Source: Longimicrobiales bacterium (GTDB lineage: Bacteria; Gemmatimonadota; Gemmatimonadetes; Longimicrobiales; Gaopeijiaceae). From it: 64,000 nt of DNA. The stretch spans positions 1,115,652 to 1,179,651 of the forward strand of contig CATQHQ010000001.1 of NCBI GenBank assembly GCA_958296005.1, in the 5' to 3' direction. The translations under genes were made by a program, and so were the position numbers. Below the pieces are notes generated by a model. That model ran no database searches. It had not been told where the DNA came from and saw only the letters and a list, made by a program, of their open reading frames with translations. This document shows positions 34,024 through 42,994 of this stretch, piece by piece. The stretch's first letter is position 1, and the number at the start of each line of letters is the position of its first letter.

Positions 34024-36972
34024 CTAGGACACCCTGCGCTTGGATGGCTCGGTCCCCAGGGTCTTGCCCTTCTCCACCGCCGGTATCCCGTCCTCCATCC
34101 AGACCGGGGCCGGCGCATCCTTCAGGTAGTGGTCGAAGAACTGCTGCATCCGCACGGCCCAGTCCTTGCGGTTGGCCTCCTTGCGCAGGCCGTGGGCTTC
34201 GCCGTTGTAGTTGAGCATCCACACCGGCCTCTGCAACCGCCGCATGGCGACGAACATCTCGATTCCCTGATACCACGGCACGGCTCCGTCCTCGTCGTTG
34301 TGCATCATCAGCAACGGCGTGTGGATCTTGTCGGCGTAGAACAACGGCGAGTTGTGCAGGTACTCGTTGGTGGCCTCCCACAACGTCCCGCCGATGCGGC
34401 TTTGGGTGCGCTCGTACTGGAACATCCGGCTCATGCCCGACTGCCAGCGGATGCCGCCGTAGGCGCTGGTCATGTTGCTGACGGGTGCCCCGGCCTCGGC
34501 CGCCGCGAACAAGTTGGTCTTGGTAACCATGTAGGCGATCTGGTACCCGCCCCACGAGTGCCCCTGCACGCCGATCTTCTCCTTGTCCACGAAGCCTTCC
34601 GCGAGCACGCGCAGCACGCCGGGCACCACCGCATCCAGGGCGCTCTCGCCGGGGTAGCCGATCTCGTAGGGGATGTCGGGGACGAACACCACGTACCCTC
34701 GGCTGACGTAGAAGGGAACGGAGACCGAGGAGCCGCCGGGGCGGGGCGAACGGTAGTTGTGGATCCCGTCCGACATGCGCTCGTAGAAGTACACCATCAT
34801 GGGATGCTTCCGCGTCGGGTCGAATCCGTCGGGCTTGAAGAGGATGCCCTGCAGCGGAACCCCGTCGTTGGAGTCCCATTCGACGATCTCGGCGCTCCCC
34901 CAGACGTACTCGTCCTGCTGGGGGTTGGCGTCGGAGACCTTGGCCATCTCCGTCAGCCCATCGCGGTCCACGATCCGGTCCGCCACCCACAGGTCCGGGA
35001 ACTCGCGGAAGTCCTCTCGGGTGACCAGCCACCGTTCCGCGTCTTCCGCCTTGCCTCGCAGCCGGTAGACGTTGTCCGACATGAGGACTTGCTGGGGCGT
35101 AGCGGCCCGATCGGTGCGACCGCGGTAGAAGCCGCCCTGCTTGTTCATGTAGTGGAACGCCTGCCAGAGAGCCTCGCCGTCGGGGATGTGGTCCAGCTCC
35201 CGCTCGGTGCGGGCGTAGCGGAAGCGGACACCGGCGTCGCGCCCTGCGCCTTCCGTGAGGTTGACGACCGCTCCGGACTCGGGATCGAACCGCCACACGT
35301 CGTAGCGGTCGTAGAAGAGGAAGGCCTCGTCGGCTTCGGTCCAGCCGGCGGCGCCGTAGGGAGGCGGCAGGTCCGGATGGTCGTCCAGCTCGTTCCAGAC
35401 GGGGTGGGCGACCTGGGCGCTCGCAGCGACGGCTTGGCTCGGCGGCCCGCCCTCGTCCGAGGCCAGGCGGGCCACCATCCAGTGACGCTCGGCCCCGTCC
35501 CACCATGTCGCGTACTCCCCCGCTGGCGAGATCGACGCGCCGCCGAACCCCTTCACCTTCTCGCCGAAGCGTCGCCGCTCCCCGGTGGTCATGTCGATTG
35601 CGTAGAGGTCGTTGTAGCGCCCGTCCCAGGAGACGAGCTGGCGGTAGGGCACGTCGGTAAGGCCCAGCGCATGGGTCGCGTCGCCTTCCGCCGCAAAGCG
35701 AACCGTCGGCACGACCGGCGAGCCGAGCTGAACGACGGGACCGCCGTCCACGGCCACCGCCGCCGCGTAGGTGCGCTTTCTCTCCGCCTCCGCCTGCACC
35801 AGCTGCATCGGCTGGAGGTAGGGGTCGCGCCAGTTCCAGACGTCGAGGACGACCTTGTCCTCTTCCAGCGTCTCGTCCTCCTCTTCCGGCTCCGGGCGCG
35901 GCGCGGTGCCGAACACGATGCGGCCGCCGCCCTCCGAGAACGTCACGTCTCCGTCCCGACCGACCCACCAGCCCTGCGGGAGGCCCTCGCTGTCCGAATC
36001 CGCCATTGACACGCCCTGCCAGCCGGGCGCCGATCCCTGGTACAGGACGAACTCGGGCTGGTCGGCCTCGTAGTCGTCCCGGTCGGAGAGAAACGCCACC
36101 CGCTCCCCGTCCTTGGCGACGGCCAGCTGCTCGTACCGTCCCTCTCCCTCCATGACCACCCGGCGGACCAAGCCGTCGAGCTCCACCACATGGACGCCGT
36201 CGCCGCTGCCGTCCTCCGTCGAGGTAGCGAACGACAGCACGGCGCTTTCCTCGGCGAACTCGTACTCGGTTACGTCCTCGTACCGGGTCTCGTCGCCCGT
36301 GGCCAAGTCGCGCAGGACCAGCGGCGAGCCTTCCTCCTTGTCCTTGTCTTCGTCCTGCTCGTCCTCGCCCTCGCCCTCAGTCCCGACGGGTGCCTCCTCC
36401 TCTTCCGCCTCCTCTTCCGCCTCCTCTTCCGCGCTCTCGCCGTCCTCGGGCTCCAGATCGTCCTCCACGGGCTCGTAGGCCACCCAGGCTCCTTCGGACG
36501 CGACCTTGCGGCCCTCGACCGGCCCCACTACCTGGATCGTCCCCAGCTGGGGCTCCCCGGCCTGGAAGAGGGCCGCCAGCTCCACCACCGCCAGCGTGTC
36601 CTTGGGCAAGTCGTCGCCCTTCTTCCCCTCCCGCTTGAGGGAGTCCACGGCGGCCTCCGTCGGGGGAATCTGGTAGACGAGGTACCGGGAATCGAAGGTG
36701 AAGACGGGGTTGACGCCCCGCACCACGACTTCGGGGCCGCGCACAGGCCGGATCGTCAGGACCGGATCGCCCTCCATGGCGGTGAGGACGAACGCCAGCC
36801 ACGCGCCGTCGGGGGAGAAGGAAGGACTGGCGATCGACTTCCAGCCCAGCACGTCGTCGTGGTCCAGCGGACGCTGCTGGGCCGTGGCGGGCGACGCCAT
36901 CGTCGAAAGGGACAGAACGACGGCGAGGGCCAGCGCGGGGGAACCGAGAGCGGAGCGGCGGGAGTGTGGCAC
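34024..36972 (-). CDS. Secreted S9 family prolyl oligopeptidase-type peptidase with acidic insert
   Basis: 982 residues from GTG with AGGAG seven bases upstream. A signal peptide ends ASPATAQQRP. Beta-propeller repeats (SFSPDGAWLAFV and kin) fill residues 40-700. The C-terminal alpha/beta-hydrolase has the nucleophile elbow GHSWGGYQ (Ser near 806), Asp in HNDEDGAVPW (near 896) and His in GEAHGLR (near 926). Residues about 165-215 are a very acidic, Glu/Asp-rich insert, unusual for the family. It probably cuts oligopeptides outside the cytoplasm. The gene is divergent from the glycosyltransferase. Confidence 0.95.
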   Translation of the reverse strand: MPHSRRSALGSPALALAVVLSLSTMASPATAQQRPLDHDDVLGWKSIASPSFSPDGAWLAFVLTAMEGDPVLTIRPVRGPEVVVRGVNPVFTFDSRYLVYQIPPTEAAVDSLKREGKKGDDLPKDTLAVVELAALFQAGEPQLGTIQVVGPVEGRKVASEGAWVAYEPVEDDLEPEDGESAEEEAEEEAEEEEAPVGTEGEGEDEQDEDKDKEEGSPLVLRDLATGDETRYEDVTEYEFAEESAVLSFATSTEDGSGDGVHVVELDGLVRRVVMEGEGRYEQLAVAKDGERVAFLSDRDDYEADQPEFVLYQGSAPGWQGVSMADSDSEGLPQGWWVGRDGDVTFSEGGGRIVFGTAPRPEPEEEDETLEEDKVVLDVWNWRDPYLQPMQLVQAEAERKRTYAAAVAVDGGPVVQLGSPVVPTVRFAAEGDATHALGLTDVPYRQLVSWDGRYNDLYAIDMTTGERRRFGEKVKGFGGASISPAGEYATWWDGAERHWMVARLASDEGGPPSQAVAASAQVAHPVWNELDDHPDLPPPYGAAGWTEADEAFLFYDRYDVWRFDPESGAVVNLTEGAGRDAGVRFRYARTERELDHIPDGEALWQAFHYMNKQGGFYRGRTDRAATPQQVLMSDNVYRLRGKAEDAERWLVTREDFREFPDLWVADRIVDRDGLTEMAKVSDANPQQDEYVWGSAEIVEWDSNDGVPLQGILFKPDGFDPTRKHPMMVYFYERMSDGIHNYRSPRPGGSSVSVPFYVSRGYVVFVPDIPYEIGYPGESALDAVVPGVLRVLAEGFVDKEKIGVQGHSWGGYQIAYMVTKTNLFAAAEAGAPVSNMTSAYGGIRWQSGMSRMFQYERTQSRIGGTLWEATNEYLHNSPLFYADKIHTPLLMMHNDEDGAVPWYQGIEMFVAMRRLQRPVWMLNYNGEAHGLRKEANRKDWAVRMQQFFDHYLKDAPAPVWMEDGIPAVEKGKTLGTEPSKRRVS

Positions 36973-37170
36973 TTGGTGACTTCTCCTGGCGTCGGAGCCG
37001 GGGTTGCTGGGAGCGTGTCCGGCAACTTCGGCCCTGGCTGGGCCGGCGGCAACCTAGCCTCCAGAGTACCGCGGCCAAGCTCGGGTCGGTGCTCGCGATC
37101 ATGGTTATTCCTCGGGGGCCTTCCTACCTTACAGCTCCCTGCTCGTGAAGTTCCCCCAGCCAGCGAGCGC

Positions 37171-38670
37171 ATGGCGCAGCCCGAAGAAGACCAAGCTTCG
37201 CAGACGCCGATCCGCCATCCGGCCGCCGTCGTCTGCTACGACTGGCGAAGGAGATGGCGGGCCTTGCTGGCCCGGGTGGGACGTGTGCGCAACGCAGCCG
37301 AGGCATGGGGCGTGCTCCGGTGGGTCGCGCGGCGAAGCGTCGGGATCTCGCGCCGTGCGCTCAACAAGCGGCGGGCGGCATGGTGGTTCCTGCACACCCG
37401 ACGTCGGCCAGCCCGCAGACGAAGGTGGAACGGGCAGGCGTCTGAAGAGCCGGTTCCCGCGTTTGCCCTGCGGACCTGCAACCCGATCCACTGGCGACGC
37501 GAGACGGACCCGAGGGTTGCGGCGTTGGGGCGTCTCGACCTGTTGCCTCCCGGAGTCGAAGCGGACGTTGCCGTGCGTCGTCACGACCCCATCCGGTTGC
37601 GCCGCTATCGCCATGTAGTGGACGTGCAGGCGTTTCATGCGGACGCCGCGAGCCGTGCCGGGTGCTTGGCCCGGCTGGCCGCCGCGGGCGTGGTCGTTCA
37701 CGCGGCAGACGGCGGCGCCGAGCTTCGCGCGTTGCTCGATCCCGAACTCTACGCCCTGGCGACCGCCCAACCGAAGACCCGCGACGAGGACGAGCGCGAG
37801 CTGCACAGCATCAGAATGCGCCGCGCCGCGATGCGGTCCCATTCGGCGTGGGCGCGCGACTCCGCCAACTTGCCGTACGTGTCGATCGTGATGGCCACGA
37901 AGCGCCCGTCGATCCTCCCGGACGCGCTGGCCACCATTGCTAGGCAGAGCTACCCCCGGATCGAGCTGGTGCTGGCGCTGCACGGCAACGACGACTCGCT
38001 TCCAGCGGTCGAGCGCAGGATCGCCCGGTTGCCGCTTCCGGCAAGGGTCGTACCGGTACCGGGCAGCGCGCATCTCGGTGCGGCGCTCCAAGCCGCTTCG
38101 GCGACAGCCGACGGGACGTTGCTGACCAAGATGGACGACGACGATCTCTACGGTCCCGACCACGTATGGGACCTCGTGCTCGCTTACCGGTACTCGCAAG
38201 CCCAGATGGTCGGAAAGGGCCACCAGTTCGTGTACTTGGCGGGGTCGGACCAGACCGTGCATTGCCACCACGGACGTGGCGAAGCCTACCGTGGGTACCA
38301 GTGCGGAGGCACGCTCTTGATCGGGCGTCGCGACCTGCAGGACGTCGGCGGCTGGCGCGACGTGGCGCGTGCGGTAGACGTGGCGCTCGAAGAAGATGTG
38401 CTCCGCGCCGGCGGCAGCTTGTACCGAACCCACGGCGCCGATTTCTTGTTGGTTCGCCATGGCCGCCACCACACCTGGAAGGCGGCCGACTCTCGCTTCC
38501 TCGTGGGCGCTCGGAAGATCGTCTCCGGCTGGGCGCCGGAAATGGCCGATCTCGGTTCTGCTCCGCGTCCTGCCATCTGCCGGACAAGCATGCCGTCGGA
38601 CGCGCCCGACGCTCCCGTCCTCGTGGGTGCTCCCGCCGGTGTCCGCGAGATGGGGCCGGGGTACCCTTGA
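37171..38670 (+). CDS. GT2-like glycosyltransferase with unusual N-terminal extension
   Basis: 499 residues from ATG. The first ~230 residues are a basic, Arg-rich segment and an alpha/beta region I do not recognise. Residues from about 230 are a GT-A domain: YVSIVMATKRPSILPDALATI, RIELVLALHG, and KMDDDDLYGPDHV, where the DDD motif would bind metal and sugar nucleotide. GGTLLIGRRDLQDVGGW and ALEEDVLRAGG are the acceptor-side motifs. Acceptor unknown. It is the first gene of a four-gene overlapping run with a subtilase, an unknown protein and a PPTase. The 198 bases upstream, shared with the divergent S9 gene, hold no clear promoter hexamers. Confidence 0.87.
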   Translation: MAQPEEDQASQTPIRHPAAVVCYDWRRRWRALLARVGRVRNAAEAWGVLRWVARRSVGISRRALNKRRAAWWFLHTRRRPARRRRWNGQASEEPVPAFALRTCNPIHWRRETDPRVAALGRLDLLPPGVEADVAVRRHDPIRLRRYRHVVDVQAFHADAASRAGCLARLAAAGVVVHAADGGAELRALLDPELYALATAQPKTRDEDERELHSIRMRRAAMRSHSAWARDSANLPYVSIVMATKRPSILPDALATIARQSYPRIELVLALHGNDDSLPAVERRIARLPLPARVVPVPGSAHLGAALQAASATADGTLLTKMDDDDLYGPDHVWDLVLAYRYSQAQMVGKGHQFVYLAGSDQTVHCHHGRGEAYRGYQCGGTLLIGRRDLQDVGGWRDVARAVDVALEEDVLRAGGSLYRTHGADFLLVRHGRHHTWKAADSRFLVGARKIVSGWAPEMADLGSAPRPAICRTSMPSDAPDAPVLVGAPAGVREMGPGYP

Positions 38671-39398
38671 GGCACCGGCGAGCGTGCCTGGAGTCGCCGG
38701 GCCTCCGGGAGCGAACCGGCGCGGGCGTGTCGGTGGTGGTCGTGGACAGCGGCGTCAACCCGGACCATCCCCATGTGGCGGATGTGGCCGGCGGTGCGCG
38801 GATCGAACTCTCGGGAAGCGCGTCCGGCGACTACGTGGACCGCCTGGGCCATGGCACGGCCGTCTTCGCCGCGGTTCAGGAGAAGGCGCCGGGCGCCGAG
38901 CTCTACGCCGTGCGGGTGTTCTCGGACGGGCTCAAGACCAGCGTCCGGGCCCTCGTGGCCGCGATCGACTGGGCCGCGGAGCGGGGGATCCGTTTGGTGA
39001 ACATGAGCCTGGGAACGTTGCGCGAGGAGCATCGGCAGGTGCTGGCAGCGGCCGTGGACCGCCTTGCGGCCAGCGGCGGCTTGGTCGTGGCGGCCGCCGA
39101 GGCCGAGGGGCGGAAGTGGTGGCCGGGCTCGCTTTCGAAGGCCGTCGGCGTGGTCATGGACGCAAGCCTCTCGCGGCAGTGCGTGGACGTGCGGTCCAGC
39201 GACGGCCAAGGGCGGTCCCTGATCGCCGCGAGCCCCTATCCGCGGCCGATCCCCGGCGTCCCGCCCGAAAGAAACCTGAACGGGATCAGCTTCGCCGTCG
39301 CCAACGCCACCGGGATGCTGGCGCGGGCGCTGGAGGGGCGCGAGGAGCCTCTGGCCGCCGAGGCCGCAGCGCACTGCTTGCCGCTGGTCGAGCGCTGA
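38667..39398 (+). CDS. Small subtilisin-like (S8) protein with degenerate oxyanion hole
   Basis: 243 residues from a TTG overlapping the glycosyltransferase stop (TTGA). Subtilase triad regions are VVVVDSGVNPDHP (Asp), DRLGHGTAVFAA (His) and NGISFAVANATG (Ser, where GTSMA is usual). NMSLGT is the conserved strand. At the place of the oxyanion Asn (usually AAGN) it reads AAAEAEG, so the Asn is missing. No signal peptide or prodomain is present, so it is cytoplasmic. It may be a weakened protease, or act on a peptide in its operon. Confidence 0.82.
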   Translation: MRHRRACLESPGLRERTGAGVSVVVVDSGVNPDHPHVADVAGGARIELSGSASGDYVDRLGHGTAVFAAVQEKAPGAELYAVRVFSDGLKTSVRALVAAIDWAAERGIRLVNMSLGTLREEHRQVLAAAVDRLAASGGLVVAAAEAEGRKWWPGSLSKAVGVVMDASLSRQCVDVRSSDGQGRSLIAASPYPRPIPGVPPERNLNGISFAVANATGMLARALEGREEPLAAEAAAHCLPLVER

Positions 39399-39399
39399 C

Positions 39400-39861
39400 G
39401 TGTCGTCGATCGACCCCGCTCTCCAGAAAGTCGCCGACGCCCGCTTCGCCGAAGCCTTGGCGGCCGCCGGTGCACGCGACCCCCGCGACTACTACCGGGA
39501 CCGCCTGCGGGACCTGAAGCGCTCCAACCCCGAGGGGTACGCAGAGGCGGTGGCGTACTACCGAGACACGCTTATTCCGTCGATCGCCGAGGGCGGCGCC
39601 GAGCCTCTGGCGGCGTGGCGGGAGTACGGCCTGCTGATCGCCCGAACGACGGCCCCGGGGCGCACCGTAGCGGTGGACGGAACGGGCCGCGCCCGCCCGT
39701 ACGAGCCCCCTGGCGAACCCAGCGACATGATCCTGCACCTCCCCAACAACGCCAAGCAGGGACCTGCGTTGCTGGTCGGGTTGCCCCCGGTGCTGTCGGA
39801 GGCCCAGACCGCGACGTTCGACTGGCTTGCCGCTGGACGGAGGGCGCAGAAGGGAGCATGA
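39400..39861 (+). CDS. Hypothetical protein between subtilase and PPTase
   Basis: 153 residues from GTG, one base after the subtilase stop. It has an N-terminal helical region (DPALQKVADARFAEALAAAG, DYYRDRLRDLKRSNPEGYAE) and a C-terminal beta region (MILHLPNNAKQGPALLVGLP). I do not recognise the family. It is coupled to the PPTase (ATGA). It could be a carrier, a substrate or a scaffold; nothing in it settles which. It has no Cys-rich or repeat core. Confidence 0.65.
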   Translation: MSSIDPALQKVADARFAEALAAAGARDPRDYYRDRLRDLKRSNPEGYAEAVAYYRDTLIPSIAEGGAEPLAAWREYGLLIARTTAPGRTVAVDGTGRARPYEPPGEPSDMILHLPNNAKQGPALLVGLPPVLSEAQTATFDWLAAGRRAQKGA

Positions 39862-40580
39862 CCGCCGCGCTCCGGCCCGGAGTGGTGTACGTGAGCTGGG
39901 GGCGCGTCGACGTGCTGAGCGGGACCGACGGCCCTCCGCCCAGGGAGCTGCTCTCGGAGGACGAGCTGGCCAGGGCCGAGAGGATGGCGGACGCGCCGGC
40001 CAAGCAGCGGTTCGTCGCGGGGCGGGTGCTACTGCGCACGGTGCTGGGGCGGGCTGTGGGGGTCGTGCCCCGGGCGCTTCGCTTCCAGTACGGGGAGCGG
40101 GGGAAGCCGTTCTTGCCCGCGGGGCCGTCGTTCAGCTTGTCCCATTCGGGCGACTGGGTGGTCGTTGCGGTTGCGGCGGCAACGCCGGTCGGGGGACGAG
40201 TGGGCGTGGACGTGGAGGTGGTACGGCCCGTGCGAAGGATGGAGGCGGTTGCCCAACGCCGGTTCGCGCCGGAGGAGGTGAAGTGGTGGGCTGGGTTGCC
40301 GTCGGGTCGGAAAGTCGCCGCCTTCTTCCAGCTGTGGACCCGAAAGGAAGCCTTCGCGAAGGCGCTGGGCCACGGGCTAGCCGTGTCGGGCAGGGCGTTT
40401 GCCGTGGCGACCCCCGACGACGTTGCCGGTGGCGGCGGACTCGCGAGGCTCGACCTCCCCGGCGAGCGGGCCGATCGCTGGAGCGTGGTCCAGCTCGAGT
40501 GTGGTCCAGGTGCGGCGGCAGCAGTGGCGGCGGAGTGGCCCGCGGCCGTCGTTACCCCTCGCAACACTCCGTGCCGGTAG
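39858..40580 (+). CDS. Sfp-type 4'-phosphopantetheinyl transferase
   Basis: 240 residues from an ATG overlapping the upstream stop (ATGA). PPTase motifs are clear: FSLSHSGDWVVVAVA, GVDVEVVRPV (Mg-binding Asp and Glu) and LWTRKEAFAKALG. These enzymes put the CoA-derived arm on carrier proteins of fatty-acid, polyketide or peptide synthases. No carrier protein or synthase gene is seen in the window. Its end overlaps the convergent radical SAM gene by 29 bases. Confidence 0.93.
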   Translation: MTAALRPGVVYVSWGRVDVLSGTDGPPPRELLSEDELARAERMADAPAKQRFVAGRVLLRTVLGRAVGVVPRALRFQYGERGKPFLPAGPSFSLSHSGDWVVVAVAAATPVGGRVGVDVEVVRPVRRMEAVAQRRFAPEEVKWWAGLPSGRKVAAFFQLWTRKEAFAKALGHGLAVSGRAFAVATPDDVAGGGGLARLDLPGERADRWSVVQLECGPGAAAAVAAEWPAAVVTPRNTPCR

Positions 40581-41508
40581 TCGCGTTCGAGCAGATGGCG
40601 CCGTTCACGTAGCAGGTGTAGCAGGCCGCCTCGGAGAGCTCGACGTCCTTTCGCGTCGCCTCGGTCAGGGTGTCCGCCAGGCGAGCGCTCGGGTAGTCGA
40701 GGAGGATCGGACAGGCGTACACGCCGCTGGCGGTGACGAGGCGGGCGCGGGTGCAGAGCAGCTGGTCCAGATCGTAGCCGCACATCATCTCGTGAGTGAC
40801 GTGCTCCGCCGGGGCGTACCCGCGGTTGCGACTGGTCTCTTCTCCGATCAGCAACGGGGGCAGGATCTTGAGGCGCGGGTCGTCGTAGCCCACGGCGGCC
40901 AGCGAGCTGCGGAACGCGCAAAGGGTCGCGCTGGTCTCGCACTCGGTCCAGCTCTGCATGGCGGTGATGATCGGACGGAAGCCGGCGGCCACCAGCCGTC
41001 CCACGCCCTCCATCGCCCGGTCGAAGGTGCCTTCGCCCCGGATGGCGTCGTTGGCTTCGGCCGTCGGACCGTCGATGCTGACCCGGAACTCCAGCGGGTG
41101 GCGGCGGTTCCCGGCGGCGTGTTGCAGCGCCTCGACCCGGCGGGGCGAGAAGAGAGTCGCGTTGGTAAGCACCGTGGCGGGACCATAGTCGAGCGCGTCA
41201 CCCAGGATGCCCTCCATCTCGCTGTTCATGAACGGCTCGCCCCCCGTGAAGTAGTACTCCCCGACGTTCATGGAGGCGGACTCCTCCAACGCGCCGCGGA
41301 CCATCTCCCGGGACATGAACCAGAAGGAGTGGTTGTCCGGGGAACACGAGATGAAGCAGTGGCGGCAACGGAGGTTGCACACGGTGCCGGCGACTTGGAA
41401 CCAGAGCTGGTCGAGGGCCGCGAGAGGCACCGACGGCGCCGACGCGGTCGCGGGAGCGGATGTAGCCCTGCCGGCGGCGGACGCGCAGGTAGCGACGGAC
41501 AGGGTCAT
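40552..41508 (-). CDS. Radical SAM enzyme with SPASM-like Cys-rich C-terminus
   Basis: 318 residues from ATG. CNLRCRHCFIS is the CxxxCxxC motif that binds the SAM-cleaving cluster. YYFTGGEPFMN (SAM site) and RVSIDGPTAEANDAIRG fit the radical SAM barrel. The C-terminus has a Cys set (MMCGYD, LLCTRARLV, YACPILL, ACYTCYVNGAICSNA, TECCEG) like SPASM domains, which bind extra clusters and act on peptides or proteins. The first ~30 residues are Ala/Ser-rich. Substrate unknown. It is convergent with the PPTase and divergent from the aldehyde dehydrogenase. Confidence 0.9.
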   Translation of the reverse strand: MTLSVATCASAAGRATSAPATASAPSVPLAALDQLWFQVAGTVCNLRCRHCFISCSPDNHSFWFMSREMVRGALEESASMNVGEYYFTGGEPFMNSEMEGILGDALDYGPATVLTNATLFSPRRVEALQHAAGNRRHPLEFRVSIDGPTAEANDAIRGEGTFDRAMEGVGRLVAAGFRPIITAMQSWTECETSATLCAFRSSLAAVGYDDPRLKILPPLLIGEETSRNRGYAPAEHVTHEMMCGYDLDQLLCTRARLVTASGVYACPILLDYPSARLADTLTEATRKDVELSEAACYTCYVNGAICSNATTGTECCEG

Positions 41509-41589
41509 CGGATCACCGTTCTTGTGGCGAGTCGCGGTTCATGGCAACGTTACCATTCCACCTAAACGAGCTTTCCGCAACCATTTCTG

Positions 41590-42981
41590 ATGCGATTCGA
41601 GACCGTCAACCCTGCCAGCGGCACGCTTCTGCGCACGTACCCCTTCTTCTTGCCGGAGCGGCTGGAGGCGGTCGTCGAAGGGGCCGCGAAAGCCCAGCGG
41701 GAGTGGCGGAGGGTCCCGGCGGAGGAGCGGGCCAGGGTCGTGGGCGCCGTCGCCGGGGTCTTGCGCGACCGGACCCGGCAGCTGTCGCAGATCGTCACCC
41801 AGGAGATGGGCAAGCCGCTCCGCGAGGCCGTGGCGGAAGTGGAGAAGAGCGCCCTGGGGGTCGAGTACTACGCGGAACACGGGCCGACGTTCCTGGCGGA
41901 CCAAGTGGTGGACGGGCGACCGCGCGATGGAGCCGGAGGCTCGGCGCCCGGCAGCTTCGTCTCGTTCCAGCCGCTGGGGCTGATCCTGGCGATCATGCCC
42001 TGGAACTTCCCGGTGTGGCAGGTCGTGCGAGCGGCGGCGCCGGCGTTGGTGGCGGGCAACGGAGTGCTCCTCAAGCACGCGCCGAACGTGCCCAAGTGCG
42101 CGCTGGACGTCGTGGACGCGTTTGCGGCGGCGGGGCTGCCCGAAGGGCTGTTCGCAAACCTGTTCGTGGACGTGGAGACGGCGACGGCGCTGGTGCGGGA
42201 CCGACGGGTGCAGGGCGTGACGTTGACGGGCAGCACCAGGGCAGGGCGGAGCGTGGCGACGGTCGCCGGCGCCGAGATCAAGAGATGCGTGCTGGAGTTG
42301 GGGGGCAGCGACCCCTACGTCGTGCTCGACGACGCCGACTTGGAGCGGACGGTGGACGCCTGCGTGACCGGACGGCTGCTCAACGCCGGGCAGAGCTGCA
42401 TCGCCCCGAAGCGGCTGATCGTCCAAGAGACGGTGGCGGAGGAGTTCACTCGGGCGGTGGTCGAGCGCATGTCCTCGGTTCGGGTGGGCGACCCGATGGC
42501 GGAGGCGACGGAGATGGGGCCGCTGGCAAGGCGCGACCTGCGGGACGGACTGGCGTCCCAAGTCGCCCAAAGCATCGACGCCGGGGCCGATTGCTTGGTC
42601 GGGGGCGAGGTGCCCGACGCGCCGGGGTGGTATTATCCACCGACGGTGCTGGCAGGGGTGAGGCCGGGGATGCCCGCGTACGACGAGGAGCTCTTCGGGC
42701 CGGTGGCGTCGGTCATCCGGGCGGAGTCGGAGGAGGAGGCGCTGCGGATCGCCAACGACACGTCCTACGGCCTCGGGGCGGCGGTGTTCACGAGGGACTT
42801 GGAGCGGGGCGCGCGGATTGCGCGAACGGAACTGGAGGCCGGATCGTGCTTCGTCAACGACTACGTGAAGTCGGACCCCCGGCTGCCCTTCGGCGGCGTG
42901 AAGGCCAGCGGGATCGGCCGGGAGCTGTCCGAGTTCGGGATACGGGAGTTCGTGAACGTGAAGACGGTGGTGGTGGGGTGA
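41590..42981 (+). CDS. Succinate-semialdehyde dehydrogenase-like NAD(P) aldehyde dehydrogenase
   Basis: 463 residues from ATG. It shows PWNFPVWQVVRAAAPALVAGN (cofactor region), TLTGSTRAGR, LELGGSDPYVVL (catalytic Glu near 236), NAGQSCIAPKR (catalytic Cys near 269) and FGPVASV. Length and motifs match succinate-semialdehyde dehydrogenases of the GabD/Sad type, which oxidise succinic semialdehyde to succinate. Substrate is likely but not certain. Confidence 0.92.
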   Translation: MRFETVNPASGTLLRTYPFFLPERLEAVVEGAAKAQREWRRVPAEERARVVGAVAGVLRDRTRQLSQIVTQEMGKPLREAVAEVEKSALGVEYYAEHGPTFLADQVVDGRPRDGAGGSAPGSFVSFQPLGLILAIMPWNFPVWQVVRAAAPALVAGNGVLLKHAPNVPKCALDVVDAFAAAGLPEGLFANLFVDVETATALVRDRRVQGVTLTGSTRAGRSVATVAGAEIKRCVLELGGSDPYVVLDDADLERTVDACVTGRLLNAGQSCIAPKRLIVQETVAEEFTRAVVERMSSVRVGDPMAEATEMGPLARRDLRDGLASQVAQSIDAGADCLVGGEVPDAPGWYYPPTVLAGVRPGMPAYDEELFGPVASVIRAESEEEALRIANDTSYGLGAAVFTRDLERGARIARTELEAGSCFVNDYVKSDPRLPFGGVKASGIGRELSEFGIREFVNVKTVVVG

Positions 42982-42994
42982 TCGGACGCTCGAC

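Noticed and set aside
40552..40580. Possible frameshift between PPTase and the radical SAM gene
   Set aside because: The genes are on opposite strands and simply overlap tail to tail by 29 bases; both C-termini look normal.
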